Positions 16,014 to 24,480 of a DNA stretch of 25,377 nucleotides are shown here, in pieces; position 1 is the stretch's first letter; each line of letters opens with the position of its first letter. The translations under genes were made by a program, and so were the position numbers. The stretch comes from Fidelibacterota bacterium (GTDB taxonomy: Bacteria; Fidelibacterota; UBA2242; JAFGTP01), in contig JAOZSG010000007.1 of assembly GCA_029939785.1 (NCBI GenBank), positions 1 through 25,377 of the forward strand, given 5' to 3'. The notes below the pieces were generated by a model, which saw only the letters and a list, made by a program, of their open reading frames with translations, made no database searches and was not told where the DNA came from.

Positions 16014-17792
16014 ATGAAAGACAATAAAAAAATGTTAACAGTAAAATCTATTAATAATACAACCACCGATTGGATTAATATTAAAAAAATTAATTCTATT
16101 GATAGTCGTCCACTAAAAATGAAACTGGCGGGCGAACAGGGATTTCGCCTGTCCCGCAATATCAGACGTATTAAGAACGAATTGCCATATACTGAAGAGT
16201 ATGTATTGGGACAGATTTCTGGTAAAAAAGGACTATGGAGCAATTTTCCACGTTTTCATGGCGATGTAGCCGGCAGATATATTCTGGCCATGACCTATGC
16301 GGAATCAAACCATGATGAGCCTCCAATATATTTACAAGATATGGTTGAAAAGGCTATTGCACTTCAAAATAAGGATGGTAGTTTTGGATTGATTCAATAT
16401 GAAGAAAATCCTTTGAACATGCACAAAGCGTATGGAAATGGCTGGATGCTAAAAGGTCTGTCACAATATGCATTCACTTTTCAGGATAAAAGAGCAAAAC
16501 AAGCCGCAATTGAATTAGGTGATTTTTATATCAGAACATATAAAGACTGGCAAGCCGGTCCTGCCAATGAAGGTCGTGATGATGGTAATTATGCTGTTTC
16601 CCGTTCCTGTTATTTTCATGCTTTTGATGGTTTGTTAACCTTGTATCGCATTACGAAAAACCGGAAATATTTTGAATTAGTTGAAAAATTTGTACCTTTA
16701 CTAACATCTTTAGATGATGCTGATCATGCACACATGTACCTTACTTCCCGCCGTGGACTTTTGGAGTATTATTCTCTTCTCAACGATACATCATCGATTG
16801 CTTCACTTACTAAAGAATTGGAAAAAGTTAATGAGACATTTATTTATGAAACCGGTGGTGTACCTGAACGTTTTATTCAGGATAAGGAGGAACGCAATAA
16901 TCCGGACAGAGAAGGTGATGATGAAGGATGTGGTCTTTTCGACTGGCAAATTTTAACTTTGCGTATGTTTGAAGTTACGTGTAATCCTATTTGGATTGAA
17001 CGTGCAATACTGAATCTTGAAAATGCAATTTATTACAACCAATCCGATAATTATGGGTTTGGAGCATGTAATATGGAACCTGTTTACAGAGAGCGAAGAA
17101 AAGAGGCTCCATGGTGCTGTACTTTGTTTGGTCCTTATGGTCTGTTGGAATCTGCAAGTTGCTGGGTTACAAAAAAGTCAGGCATTCTTGACATAAATCA
17201 TCTGGTATCGGGTGAGTTTGAATTTGAAGGAGGCGAGCAGGTTATTCTTACAAATGATAATGAAAAGAGAATCTTGAAAATTGAACTAAAAAATAAAGCA
17301 GAAATTGAGAGTATATCTTTTCACGTTCCGCACTGGCTGAAACTTGAAAGTATGTCCAATAATATTGAAAATGGTCGCCTCAAAGCAGATGTTCCTTTAT
17401 CGGGTATTTTGGAAATCCCTTATTCCTATAAGGTATGGATATCCCAAAGCCGAACTTCACCAAAAAGAAGAAACAGTTTTAATGATGGTGAAACAGGAGT
17501 GCTGTTTTATGGACCTTGGTTATTGGCTCACCATTTCCCAACAGATATTCAAACTGTAAATCTTCAACTCGACGATGAAGGATTCATTACAAACTTTTCA
17601 AAAGAGTACATTCGTGGCATCAATATTTATGGTGAAAGCACAAGAATAACCATTCCTTCAGATATTGAAATCAATCCGAATGATGTTTCTCGTGGAATTG
17701 ATGAACAGTCGGGTAAACTATATCTATTTCCATTACGAGATAGAGAATCAGTGTGGAATAGTGCAACTAAACTGCGATTAAGATATTTATAG
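16014..17792 (+). CDS. Second GH127-type glycosidase, no signal peptide
   Basis: A 592-residue relative of the GH127/DUF1680 glycosidases. The zinc-cysteine site is complete: Glu304-Gly-Cys306 in DEGCGLFDW and Cys368-Cys369 in APWCCTLFGPYG, with Cys368 the expected nucleophile. The helical barrel runs over about residues 60-390 (LQNKDGSFGLIQY, GNGWMLKGLSQYA), and a beta-rich region follows. Similarity to the gene at 1124-3052 is confined to motifs and overall layout, so the two are distant relatives rather than a recent duplication. The N-terminus (MKDNKKMLTVKS) has no export signal, so the protein is probably cytoplasmic. It lies directly downstream of a palindromic repeat. By family it should cleave beta-L-arabinofuranosidic or related linkages; the real substrate could differ. 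Confidence 0.8.
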   Translation: MKDNKKMLTVKSINNTTTDWINIKKINSIDSRPLKMKLAGEQGFRLSRNIRRIKNELPYTEEYVLGQISGKKGLWSNFPRFHGDVAGRYILAMTYAESNHDEPPIYLQDMVEKAIALQNKDGSFGLIQYEENPLNMHKAYGNGWMLKGLSQYAFTFQDKRAKQAAIELGDFYIRTYKDWQAGPANEGRDDGNYAVSRSCYFHAFDGLLTLYRITKNRKYFELVEKFVPLLTSLDDADHAHMYLTSRRGLLEYYSLLNDTSSIASLTKELEKVNETFIYETGGVPERFIQDKEERNNPDREGDDEGCGLFDWQILTLRMFEVTCNPIWIERAILNLENAIYYNQSDNYGFGACNMEPVYRERRKEAPWCCTLFGPYGLLESASCWVTKKSGILDINHLVSGEFEFEGGEQVILTNDNEKRILKIELKNKAEIESISFHVPHWLKLESMSNNIENGRLKADVPLSGILEIPYSYKVWISQSRTSPKRRNSFNDGETGVLFYGPWLLAHHFPTDIQTVNLQLDDEGFITNFSKEYIRGINIYGESTRITIPSDIEINPNDVSRGIDEQSGKLYLFPLRDRESVWNSATKLRLRYL

Positions 17793-17828
17793 TATTAAAA
17801 CAATTAGTTAACCAAAGAAAGAAAAAAA

Positions 17829-20800
17829 ATGAGAAAAATGAAAACATTTATCATAACTATAATGATTATTATTTTGTTTAGTACATCGATATTGTTTGCA
17901 CAATCGACGGGTTATTCAGATAATTTTAATGGAGATTTACAGGTTTCTGGTCCACCATCTTTTAGTTTTGAACAGGAAGATGGATTACTACATATATCTG
18001 TAAATAAGGAACCAAAAAAATGGCAGGCAATAACATATTCAATTAATGATACAATTAATATTTCTTCACAGCCAATTATTAATATCAAATTAAAAACAAG
18101 TACAGGATTTTTACTCACAGCCTATGTTGTAGATGCAGATAACAAAAATTATCCAATAAACATGAAAATAAATGCAACAAATACTTTTGTTAATTATTGT
18201 ATCGATTTTAGTTCTGCAAAAAATATAGATTTGGAACATATTACGGAAATATTTTTAACTCCAAATGGTAATGTTTATGGTGGTTTAAAATCAGAAATTT
18301 ATATAGATGAATTAAAACTTGGTACAGATGCTGAAATGCTGGCAGGAATTAATGGTGTACAGGAATCGCTTGCTTTTGTTAATTCAATAAATAACAGAAT
18401 AAGTATATTTGATCTAAAAAATAGCGATAATATAGTAGTAACTGATGGAGAATCATCTATTACAAATATTAATATCACTGATATTGCAGATAATATGGTT
18501 GTAATGACTTATGATTGTCAAACGGATTATATTGGTAATGATACTTTGACAATTACTGCAATAGGAAGTTTAGGATATTCTGATAACTCAATCCTTGTAC
18601 CTCTGGAAATTCATGGAAATTATTCACCATCGTTGGATTCAATATCTAATATGGATGTTGTTATTGGTGATACAATAAATATATTACTCCAAGGTATTCA
18701 TGATGGCAATTCAGCAGTTGAACAACCTTTGCTTATCAGTGCAGCCAGTAATAATCAGGTAGCATTGCCTGATAGTAATATTTACATTGATTATAATGAA
18801 GGTGAATCAACAGCAAAAGTCTCTTTTTTGCCGATACAAGCAGCTACTGATATTGAAATATCCATAAATTTAGATGATCAATATGCTTCAGATAATATTA
18901 AGGTCACTACTTTTATTGTTAATGCTTATGCTCAATATAACACTGCACCATTCATTAATCTTGTTGATGATAAATTTGCTTATCTTAATGATGGTCAACA
19001 GATATTTAATTTTACTGGTATTGGAGATGGTGACAATTCTTCTCAAAATCTCACTATAACTGCTCAAAGTTCACAACAAAGAGTAATTTCCGATGAAGGA
19101 ATTACAATAAATTATATACAAGGGAATTCAACTGCAGAATTCCAATATACACCATTGGATACGGGAATAACAAATATTACACTAATAATAACAGATGATG
19201 GTGGTACAGACTCAAATAATGGTAATGCTCAAATACAAATAGATTTTAATATAGAAATAGGATTAATGCCACTTACAGGATATACTCTTCCAATGAGTGA
19301 ATTTATTGCCCAAAAGATAGACCCCAAAAGTTCACTCGTAGCAGGTGATTGGAACGTAGAGGGTTTGGGTGAGGCACAGATTATAGATTTTGGTTCTTTT
19401 CATGGGAAGGATAATGTTATTAAATCGACTTTAGTAAATAAAACCTGTTGGGCTGGCTTATGGGTTGGAATTCCGGAACTTGATGTAGATAATCATAGAT
19501 ATCTCAGTTATGATATTTATTTTGAAGGAGGAGATTTTGCCGGCAGTTCCGGTCAGACACATTGTTATTTTTGGGATGAAGGATGGGATGGTAATTTAAA
19601 TAGAAATATAGATGAAGCACATGCCAAAAGGAAAACTGTAAATGAAGGTCAATGGAAAACTGTGGTTATGGATTTTCGATCAGCCGGAGGAATGAATAAT
19701 AACAATAGTGTTGAATTGAATGTTAAGCGAATTCAAAAGATTTTGATTAATTATGCTTCACATTTTTCATGGCCATTTCCAATAAACAATGGAACTGTTT
19801 ACCTTACCAATATTAAATTGGGTAGTGACGTTCCTGATTCTTTATTACCTGTAATTACTCCTACTTGTACAATTGATCCTATTGCAGACCAATCTTTATT
19901 CTCTAACTCAGGCTTACAGACTATTGAACTTACCAATATTTCAAATGGTAATGATTTAAATATTACACCAACTATTACAGCAGTAAGTAGTGATACTTCA
20001 TTTATTCCTCATCCAATAGTTAGTTCAATAAATATTGATGGTACCGGAGAGTTAAAATATGAATCATCTGATGGAATTGGAGAATCAGAGATAACTCTAA
20101 CTGTTTCTGCTGATGGTTCAAATGATAAAGTAATAACATTTAAAATATTAATTCTTGATAATAATATAGAAGATGCTATTAACGTAAAATTGTATCCTGG
20201 AGATCATAATCAAACAATTAGGGGATTTGGAACATTTCAATTTGAAAATAAGCCAAATTATTTTGACTTTTATACAGAAAATCTTGGTGCGTCAGCAGTT
20301 AGAATTGGTTTAATAGGTAATCAGATTGAGCCTGAAAATGACAATAATGATCCAAACATTCTTGATATGACAGCTTTAAACTATGATGCTTTTAATTTTG
20401 ATTATTATAAAAGATTGAAAGAAGCAGGTGTTCAAACTTTTATTCTCACATCATGGTCTCCTCCAGCATGGATGAAAAGAAATCTTTCAGTTGCTTATGG
20501 ATATGCAGCGGCACCAAACTATGAAGATACAGATAATATATTGGAACCCTATTATTATGAAGAATTTGCTGAAAGTATGGTTGCTGTAGTCAAAATGTTT
20601 AAGGCGAGAGCAGGTATTGATCTTTATGCTATTAGCCCTCAAAATGAACCTGCATTCTGTGAGCCTTATGGTTCAGCTGTGTTTAATCCGGTTGAATTAG
20701 CTAAGTTATGCGGAGTAATTGGAGAAAAATTTAATAGAGAAGGAATCACAACAAAACTTTTTATGCCTGAACAAGTATTTTCCCAACATCATTATCCTGT

Positions 20801-21734
20801 TACTGATTATATAAATGCTATAAAGAGTAATAGCATTGCAGATCAATACACAGAAATTATTGCTACCCATAGTTATGAAAAAGATGGAGTAAATGAAGCA
20901 AATCCAACATTTGACGGATGGGTTGATATTTGGAATTTCTCACAACGTTGTAATTACAACAAAGAACTGTGGATGACTGAATCCTCACCAAAAAATACAG
21001 GCTGGAACAGTGCATTAGGTTTGGCAGTATCAATTCATGGAGCACTTGCTTATGGTAATATTAGTTTATGGACTCTATGGAATTTTGAAGGAATATATGC
21101 AGAAAATGGTATAGTGAATTCTAGTTTTTATATTGCTAAAAATTATTATAAATACATACGTCCCGGTGCAGTTAGATTTGATGCAACATCGGAACATCAG
21201 GATATAATGGTTTCATCATTTGTACATGAAGATGACAGAACTGTAACAACAGTTATCATAAATAAAGGTGATTCTCCTAAGAGTGTAAATGTTATAGGTG
21301 CTACAATTGATGGTGCATGGGATATCTATACATCAGCAGAAAATATAGATTTTGAATTTATGGGTAGTGAGTTACCTGGCAGCCCTATAGTATTGCCCAA
21401 GGAAAGTGTAACTACGTTAATTGGTCACTATGACAGTTTGGAAACTCATATTGAAGAGGAACAAATTCCACAAGGATTTAAACTATACCAAAATTATCCT
21501 AATCCTTTTAATCCAACAACCACAATTGAATATTCTTTAGGAAAAATGTCAAATGTTGAGATTAAGATATACAATCTGCTTGGTCAAAAAATACACACTT
21601 TGGTAAAATCTAAACAAAATATGGGTGTTTACCGATACACTTTTGATGCTGGAAATTTTGCTTCGGGTGTATATTTTTATAGACTAAAAACTGAACATTA
21701 TACAACAGTAAAAAAGATGTTGTTATTAAAATAA
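17829..21734 (+). CDS. Large secreted GH30-family enzyme with binding and Ig-like modules and a T9SS sorting tail
   Basis: A 1301-residue modular protein. Residues 1-25 are a Sec signal (ending LFAQS). A beta-sandwich resembling carbohydrate-binding modules follows (about 30-170), then two related Ig/cadherin-like repeats (about 264-362 and 371-478). A second binding-like sandwich (about 479-670, with KTVVMDFRSAGG) and a third Ig-like repeat (677-778) come next. The GH30 barrel runs from about 782 to 1200. It holds both catalytic glutamates: acid/base Glu940 in SPQNEP and nucleophile Glu1051 in WMTESS. The last 80 residues (QNYPNPFNPTTT onwards, ending KKMLLLK) are a type IX secretion C-terminal sorting domain. 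GH30 members act on xylan, glucuronoarabinoxylan, beta-1,6-glucan or fucosides; the substrate is not defined. The start could also be the in-frame ATG at 17838. Confidence 0.9.
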   Translation: MRKMKTFIITIMIIILFSTSILFAQSTGYSDNFNGDLQVSGPPSFSFEQEDGLLHISVNKEPKKWQAITYSINDTINISSQPIINIKLKTSTGFLLTAYVVDADNKNYPINMKINATNTFVNYCIDFSSAKNIDLEHITEIFLTPNGNVYGGLKSEIYIDELKLGTDAEMLAGINGVQESLAFVNSINNRISIFDLKNSDNIVVTDGESSITNINITDIADNMVVMTYDCQTDYIGNDTLTITAIGSLGYSDNSILVPLEIHGNYSPSLDSISNMDVVIGDTINILLQGIHDGNSAVEQPLLISAASNNQVALPDSNIYIDYNEGESTAKVSFLPIQAATDIEISINLDDQYASDNIKVTTFIVNAYAQYNTAPFINLVDDKFAYLNDGQQIFNFTGIGDGDNSSQNLTITAQSSQQRVISDEGITINYIQGNSTAEFQYTPLDTGITNITLIITDDGGTDSNNGNAQIQIDFNIEIGLMPLTGYTLPMSEFIAQKIDPKSSLVAGDWNVEGLGEAQIIDFGSFHGKDNVIKSTLVNKTCWAGLWVGIPELDVDNHRYLSYDIYFEGGDFAGSSGQTHCYFWDEGWDGNLNRNIDEAHAKRKTVNEGQWKTVVMDFRSAGGMNNNNSVELNVKRIQKILINYASHFSWPFPINNGTVYLTNIKLGSDVPDSLLPVITPTCTIDPIADQSLFSNSGLQTIELTNISNGNDLNITPTITAVSSDTSFIPHPIVSSINIDGTGELKYESSDGIGESEITLTVSADGSNDKVITFKILILDNNIEDAINVKLYPGDHNQTIRGFGTFQFENKPNYFDFYTENLGASAVRIGLIGNQIEPENDNNDPNILDMTALNYDAFNFDYYKRLKEAGVQTFILTSWSPPAWMKRNLSVAYGYAAAPNYEDTDNILEPYYYEEFAESMVAVVKMFKARAGIDLYAISPQNEPAFCEPYGSAVFNPVELAKLCGVIGEKFNREGITTKLFMPEQVFSQHHYPVTDYINAIKSNSIADQYTEIIATHSYEKDGVNEANPTFDGWVDIWNFSQRCNYNKELWMTESSPKNTGWNSALGLAVSIHGALAYGNISLWTLWNFEGIYAENGIVNSSFYIAKNYYKYIRPGAVRFDATSEHQDIMVSSFVHEDDRTVTTVIINKGDSPKSVNVIGATIDGAWDIYTSAENIDFEFMGSELPGSPIVLPKESVTTLIGHYDSLETHIEEEQIPQGFKLYQNYPNPFNPTTTIEYSLGKMSNVEIKIYNLLGQKIHTLVKSKQNMGVYRYTFDAGNFASGVYFYRLKTEHYTTVKKMLLLK

Positions 21735-21750
21735 TTGAAAATAATATATT

Positions 21751-21797
21751 ATACACTCTAAATTGAGAAACAAATTTAAAATTTAGAGTGTATTTTC
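21751..21797 (+). terminator. Strong inverted repeat, probable transcription terminator after the GH30 gene
   Basis: ATACACTCTAAATT (21751-21764) and AATTTAGAGTGTAT (21780-21793) are perfect 14-bp inverted copies around a 15-base loop, followed by TTTTC. It begins 17 bases after the GH30 stop codon. The stem is AT-rich, which suits this genome, and the following T-run is short. It probably marks the end of the glycan-degradation block and separates the RACo-like gene. Confidence 0.65.
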
Positions 21798-21835
21798 TTG
21801 GAACTCTGTCGTTTAGGAATTAATCAGGTTAGGCA

Positions 21836-23338
21836 ATGTCAAAAAATATTATAAAAAAAATAAAACTCCGAATTGAACCTCTTGGAAAAGAAAGAATTGT
21901 AAATAAAGGAACTCCACTTAAAGATATAATTTTTGAATATGGAGTTGAGTTTCCATGTGGTGGAAAAGGTTTTTGTGGTGGATGCAAAGTTAAATTGCTT
22001 TCCGGAGATGTAAAAGATCCTGAAAAGCATGAAAAATTAAATCATAAACTTGGATTAGATTCAGAATATCGATTAGCATGTATTAGTGAACTTGTGGAGG
22101 ATATTACAATTGAAATTCCACAACTGGAATCATTAATACTTGCTGATAACACTCCTTTTGCTTTCTATCCATTAGATGGATTTGGAATAGCTGTTGATAT
22201 TGGAACAACAACAATAGTTGCTCAACTAATTGATTTGTCAACAAGTCAGGTGTTGGATGTTCAAACATCACGCAATCCTCAGGCTCGTTATGGCTCTGAT
22301 ATCATGTCCAGAATATTACATGGCTTAACAGAAGAGGGAAGCAAAGAATCAAAAATACTTATCAGGGAAGAAGTCTATCGCTTAATTACCTTATTGGTAG
22401 ATGGAAGAAATATAACTCTGAAAAAAATCGTTTTAGTAGGTAATTCTGTGATGCACCATCTTTTTTGTGGATTTGATGTGAAACCATTATCAATGTATCC
22501 CTTTGAAACTGTGAATAATGAATCAGTTGAATATTCACCTGAGGATTTGAATTGGGCGATAGATAAAGATGTGAAAATTATTTTTATTCGTCCAATAGCA
22601 AGTTTTATAGGGAGTGATATTTATGCAGGAATAATTGCATCAGGAATGGATAAAACTCAGAATTTGACAGTATTAATTGATTTAGGAACAAATGGTGAAA
22701 TAGTTATAGGGAATAGTGAAAAAATGTTATGTGCTTCCACAGCTGCAGGACCGGCATTTGAAGGAACGAACATCCAGATGGGAATGTCGGCAATGTCCGG
22801 AGCAATTTCATCAGTTAATTTAAATAATTCACAAATTGATTATCATGTAATTGGGAACAATGAAGCACTTGGTATTTGTGGAAGTGGTTTAATTGATGCT
22901 GTTGCGGTTTTTTTGCAGAATGGTAAAATTGATGCTGGTGGTGCATTAGTGAAAAAAGATGTGAATCTTAAGATTGGGGAAAAAGTTTATCTGACACAAA
23001 AAGATGTTAGAGAATTTCAATTAGCAAAAGGAGCATTAGCTGCCGGACTGCAAATATTGGTGAACAAACTCGATAAATCTTTGGCAGATATTACACATTT
23101 ATTTATTGCCGGTGGATTTGGGAATTTTATAAATCTGAAAAATGTAACGCAACTTGGCATGCTGGAGATTAATGAAAATAAAATTCATAAACTCGGCAAT
23201 AGTGCATTGATTGGTGCAAAAATGTTACTTTTTACAGATGATTATACATTTGAAAATGTTCTTTCTAAAATTGAGCATATACCATTGGATGCAGATGAGG
23301 GTTTTCAGGATATATTTGTAGATAAAATGTTTTTTTAA
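21836..23338 (+). CDS. RACo-like [2Fe-2S]/ASKHA protein (reductive activator of corrinoid proteins, DUF4445 family)
   Basis: A 500-residue cytoplasmic protein with two parts. Residues 1-100 are a plant-type ferredoxin domain with cysteines 41, 47, 50 and 82 (C-x5-C-x2-C...C), which binds a [2Fe-2S] cluster. From about 115 a RACo-type ASKHA ATPase fold begins with AVDIGTTTIVAQLID (119-133). It continues with RNPQARYGSDIMSRI, LIDLGTNGEIVIGN, GICGSGLIDAVA and FIAGGFGNFI, all hallmark motifs. Such proteins use ATP to reduce inactive Co(II) corrinoid proteins back to Co(I) for methyl transfer, for example in O-demethylation or methylamine use. It seems shorter than the well-studied RACo (about 630 residues). 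No corrinoid protein or methyltransferase is visible in the window. A terminator separates it from the glycan genes, so co-function is uncertain. Confidence 0.88.
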   Translation: MSKNIIKKIKLRIEPLGKERIVNKGTPLKDIIFEYGVEFPCGGKGFCGGCKVKLLSGDVKDPEKHEKLNHKLGLDSEYRLACISELVEDITIEIPQLESLILADNTPFAFYPLDGFGIAVDIGTTTIVAQLIDLSTSQVLDVQTSRNPQARYGSDIMSRILHGLTEEGSKESKILIREEVYRLITLLVDGRNITLKKIVLVGNSVMHHLFCGFDVKPLSMYPFETVNNESVEYSPEDLNWAIDKDVKIIFIRPIASFIGSDIYAGIIASGMDKTQNLTVLIDLGTNGEIVIGNSEKMLCASTAAGPAFEGTNIQMGMSAMSGAISSVNLNNSQIDYHVIGNNEALGICGSGLIDAVAVFLQNGKIDAGGALVKKDVNLKIGEKVYLTQKDVREFQLAKGALAAGLQILVNKLDKSLADITHLFIAGGFGNFINLKNVTQLGMLEINENKIHKLGNSALIGAKMLLFTDDYTFENVLSKIEHIPLDADEGFQDIFVDKMFF

Positions 23339-23361
23339 AGATTTTTTTTACAAATAAGAAT

Positions 23362-23374
23362 GCACCTCAGGTGC
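23362..23374 (-). terminator. Small hairpin between convergent genes, possible terminator
   Basis: GCACC (23362-23366) and GGTGC (23370-23374) form a five-base GC stem with a three-base loop between the 3' ends of the RACo-like and PfkB genes. Read on the - strand it is followed by a T-rich stretch, so it would best serve the kinase/aldolase transcript. The stem is short and lies over 100 bases after the kinase stop. The rest of this 146-bp gap contains only AT-rich sequence and the heptanucleotide repeat. Confidence 0.3.
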
Positions 23375-23481
23375 TTGAAAAATTACATGATTTAAATCAA
23401 GATTAAACAAATAATGTACATCTGATATTTTGGTAATTAACAGGTATGATAATACGGTAGGATTCAAGACATGGGTGACCT

Positions 23482-23523
23482 TTGTTAATTGTTAATTGAT
23501 AATTGATAATTGATAATTGATAC
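23482..23523. repeat. Heptanucleotide tandem repeat (TTGATAA/TTGTTAA, six units)
   Basis: Six 7-bp units lie in a row: two TTGTTAA, three TTGATAA and one TTGATAC. They cover the stop codon and the last twelve codons of the PfkB gene on the opposite strand. The unit length is not a multiple of three, so gain or loss of one unit would change the C-terminus and the stop used. Confidence 0.9.
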
Positions 23524-24477
23524 TGCTCCACCAGTTGAAGTCTCATTTTGTAGATTAAACCATGCACTTCTATTTGCAATTTTTAATGATTGCTTAACAC
23601 TAAAATCCTGATGCAATCCGTAGAGCATTCCTGCACAGAAAGCGTCTCCGGCACCAACACTCCCTTTAATAGAATCGCTCGATAATTTTTTTGAAGGGAC
23701 AAAAATCGGCTCACCATTTTTAAATTTGGCGAAACCACCTTCCGGAGAATGTATCACAACCAGTTTATTTACGCCTTGTTCAAGAAGAAATGAAGCCGCC
23801 TCCGAAAGTCCAGTATGTAATAATTGATTATTACTTCTGGTTTTTATATTTGAACATTTTGCTGCTTCTATTTCATTTATAATCAGATAATCTATATATT
23901 TTAAACTTGGTAGTATTATCTCTGAATAATTTCCAATATCAACTGAAACAAGGTCAGCAGATGTTGTGAATCCCTTCTTCTTCATCGATTTGAAAAGGTG
24001 TGCTGCTTTGGTTCCATCCTCTAAATGTTTTGAATCAAGTTTATCAAGAAGCATTAAATATCCTAAGTGAAATATCTTAGCATTACTTTCAATATCATTA
24101 AAATGTTTGATATCAAGCAGAGCATTTGTGCCTCTTTTATGAAAAAATGTGCGATTTCCAGATGATTGATCTGTCATAACATCTGTAAATGATGTTGACT
24201 CTTCTGAAGTTTCAAAAAGATATTTTCTATCAATATTATTCAAATCTAAAACAGATTTCAAATATTCTCCAAATTTGTCTGTACCAATTAATCCAGAAGC
24301 AAATAATGGAAGTTTCGAATCCATTTTTGCTAAATTGACAAGGACATTATGAGGTGCACCACCACCGCACATACTTTCAGATATGATATTGGCAAGCATT
24401 CCTTCATTAGGCCAAATATCTATTATCTTAATCAGATCAACAATCCAATTACCGGCACAAAGAATTCCTTTTCTCAT
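23485..24477 (-). CDS. PfkB-family carbohydrate kinase
   Basis: A 330-residue ribokinase-like sugar kinase that phosphorylates a sugar or sugar phosphate with ATP. Visible landmarks are CAGNWIVDLI at the start, the substrate-side GGGAPHN motif (38-44), NEIEA (201-205), and the PfkB signature GSVGAGDAFCAG with catalytic base Asp278. The last twelve residues (VSIINYQLSINN) are encoded by a heptanucleotide tandem repeat and are probably not part of the fold. The start codon lies three bases after the stop of the upstream aldolase, so the two are translated together. The pairing suggests a pathway in which the kinase makes the bisphosphate, or a 1-phosphate, that the aldolase splits. The sugar is not identifiable. 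Confidence 0.88.
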   Translation of the reverse strand: MRKGILCAGNWIVDLIKIIDIWPNEGMLANIISESMCGGGAPHNVLVNLAKMDSKLPLFASGLIGTDKFGEYLKSVLDLNNIDRKYLFETSEESTSFTDVMTDQSSGNRTFFHKRGTNALLDIKHFNDIESNAKIFHLGYLMLLDKLDSKHLEDGTKAAHLFKSMKKKGFTTSADLVSVDIGNYSEIILPSLKYIDYLIINEIEAAKCSNIKTRSNNQLLHTGLSEAASFLLEQGVNKLVVIHSPEGGFAKFKNGEPIFVPSKKLSSDSIKGSVGAGDAFCAGMLYGLHQDFSVKQSLKIANRSAWFNLQNETSTGGAVSIINYQLSINN

Positions 24478-24480
24478 CTT

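Noticed and set aside
23387..23400. ATGATTTAAATCAA, close to the FNR/CRP-type consensus TTGATNNNNATCAA
   Set aside because: It lies between the 3' ends of two convergent genes, not upstream of a start codon, and such palindromes arise easily in AT-rich DNA.
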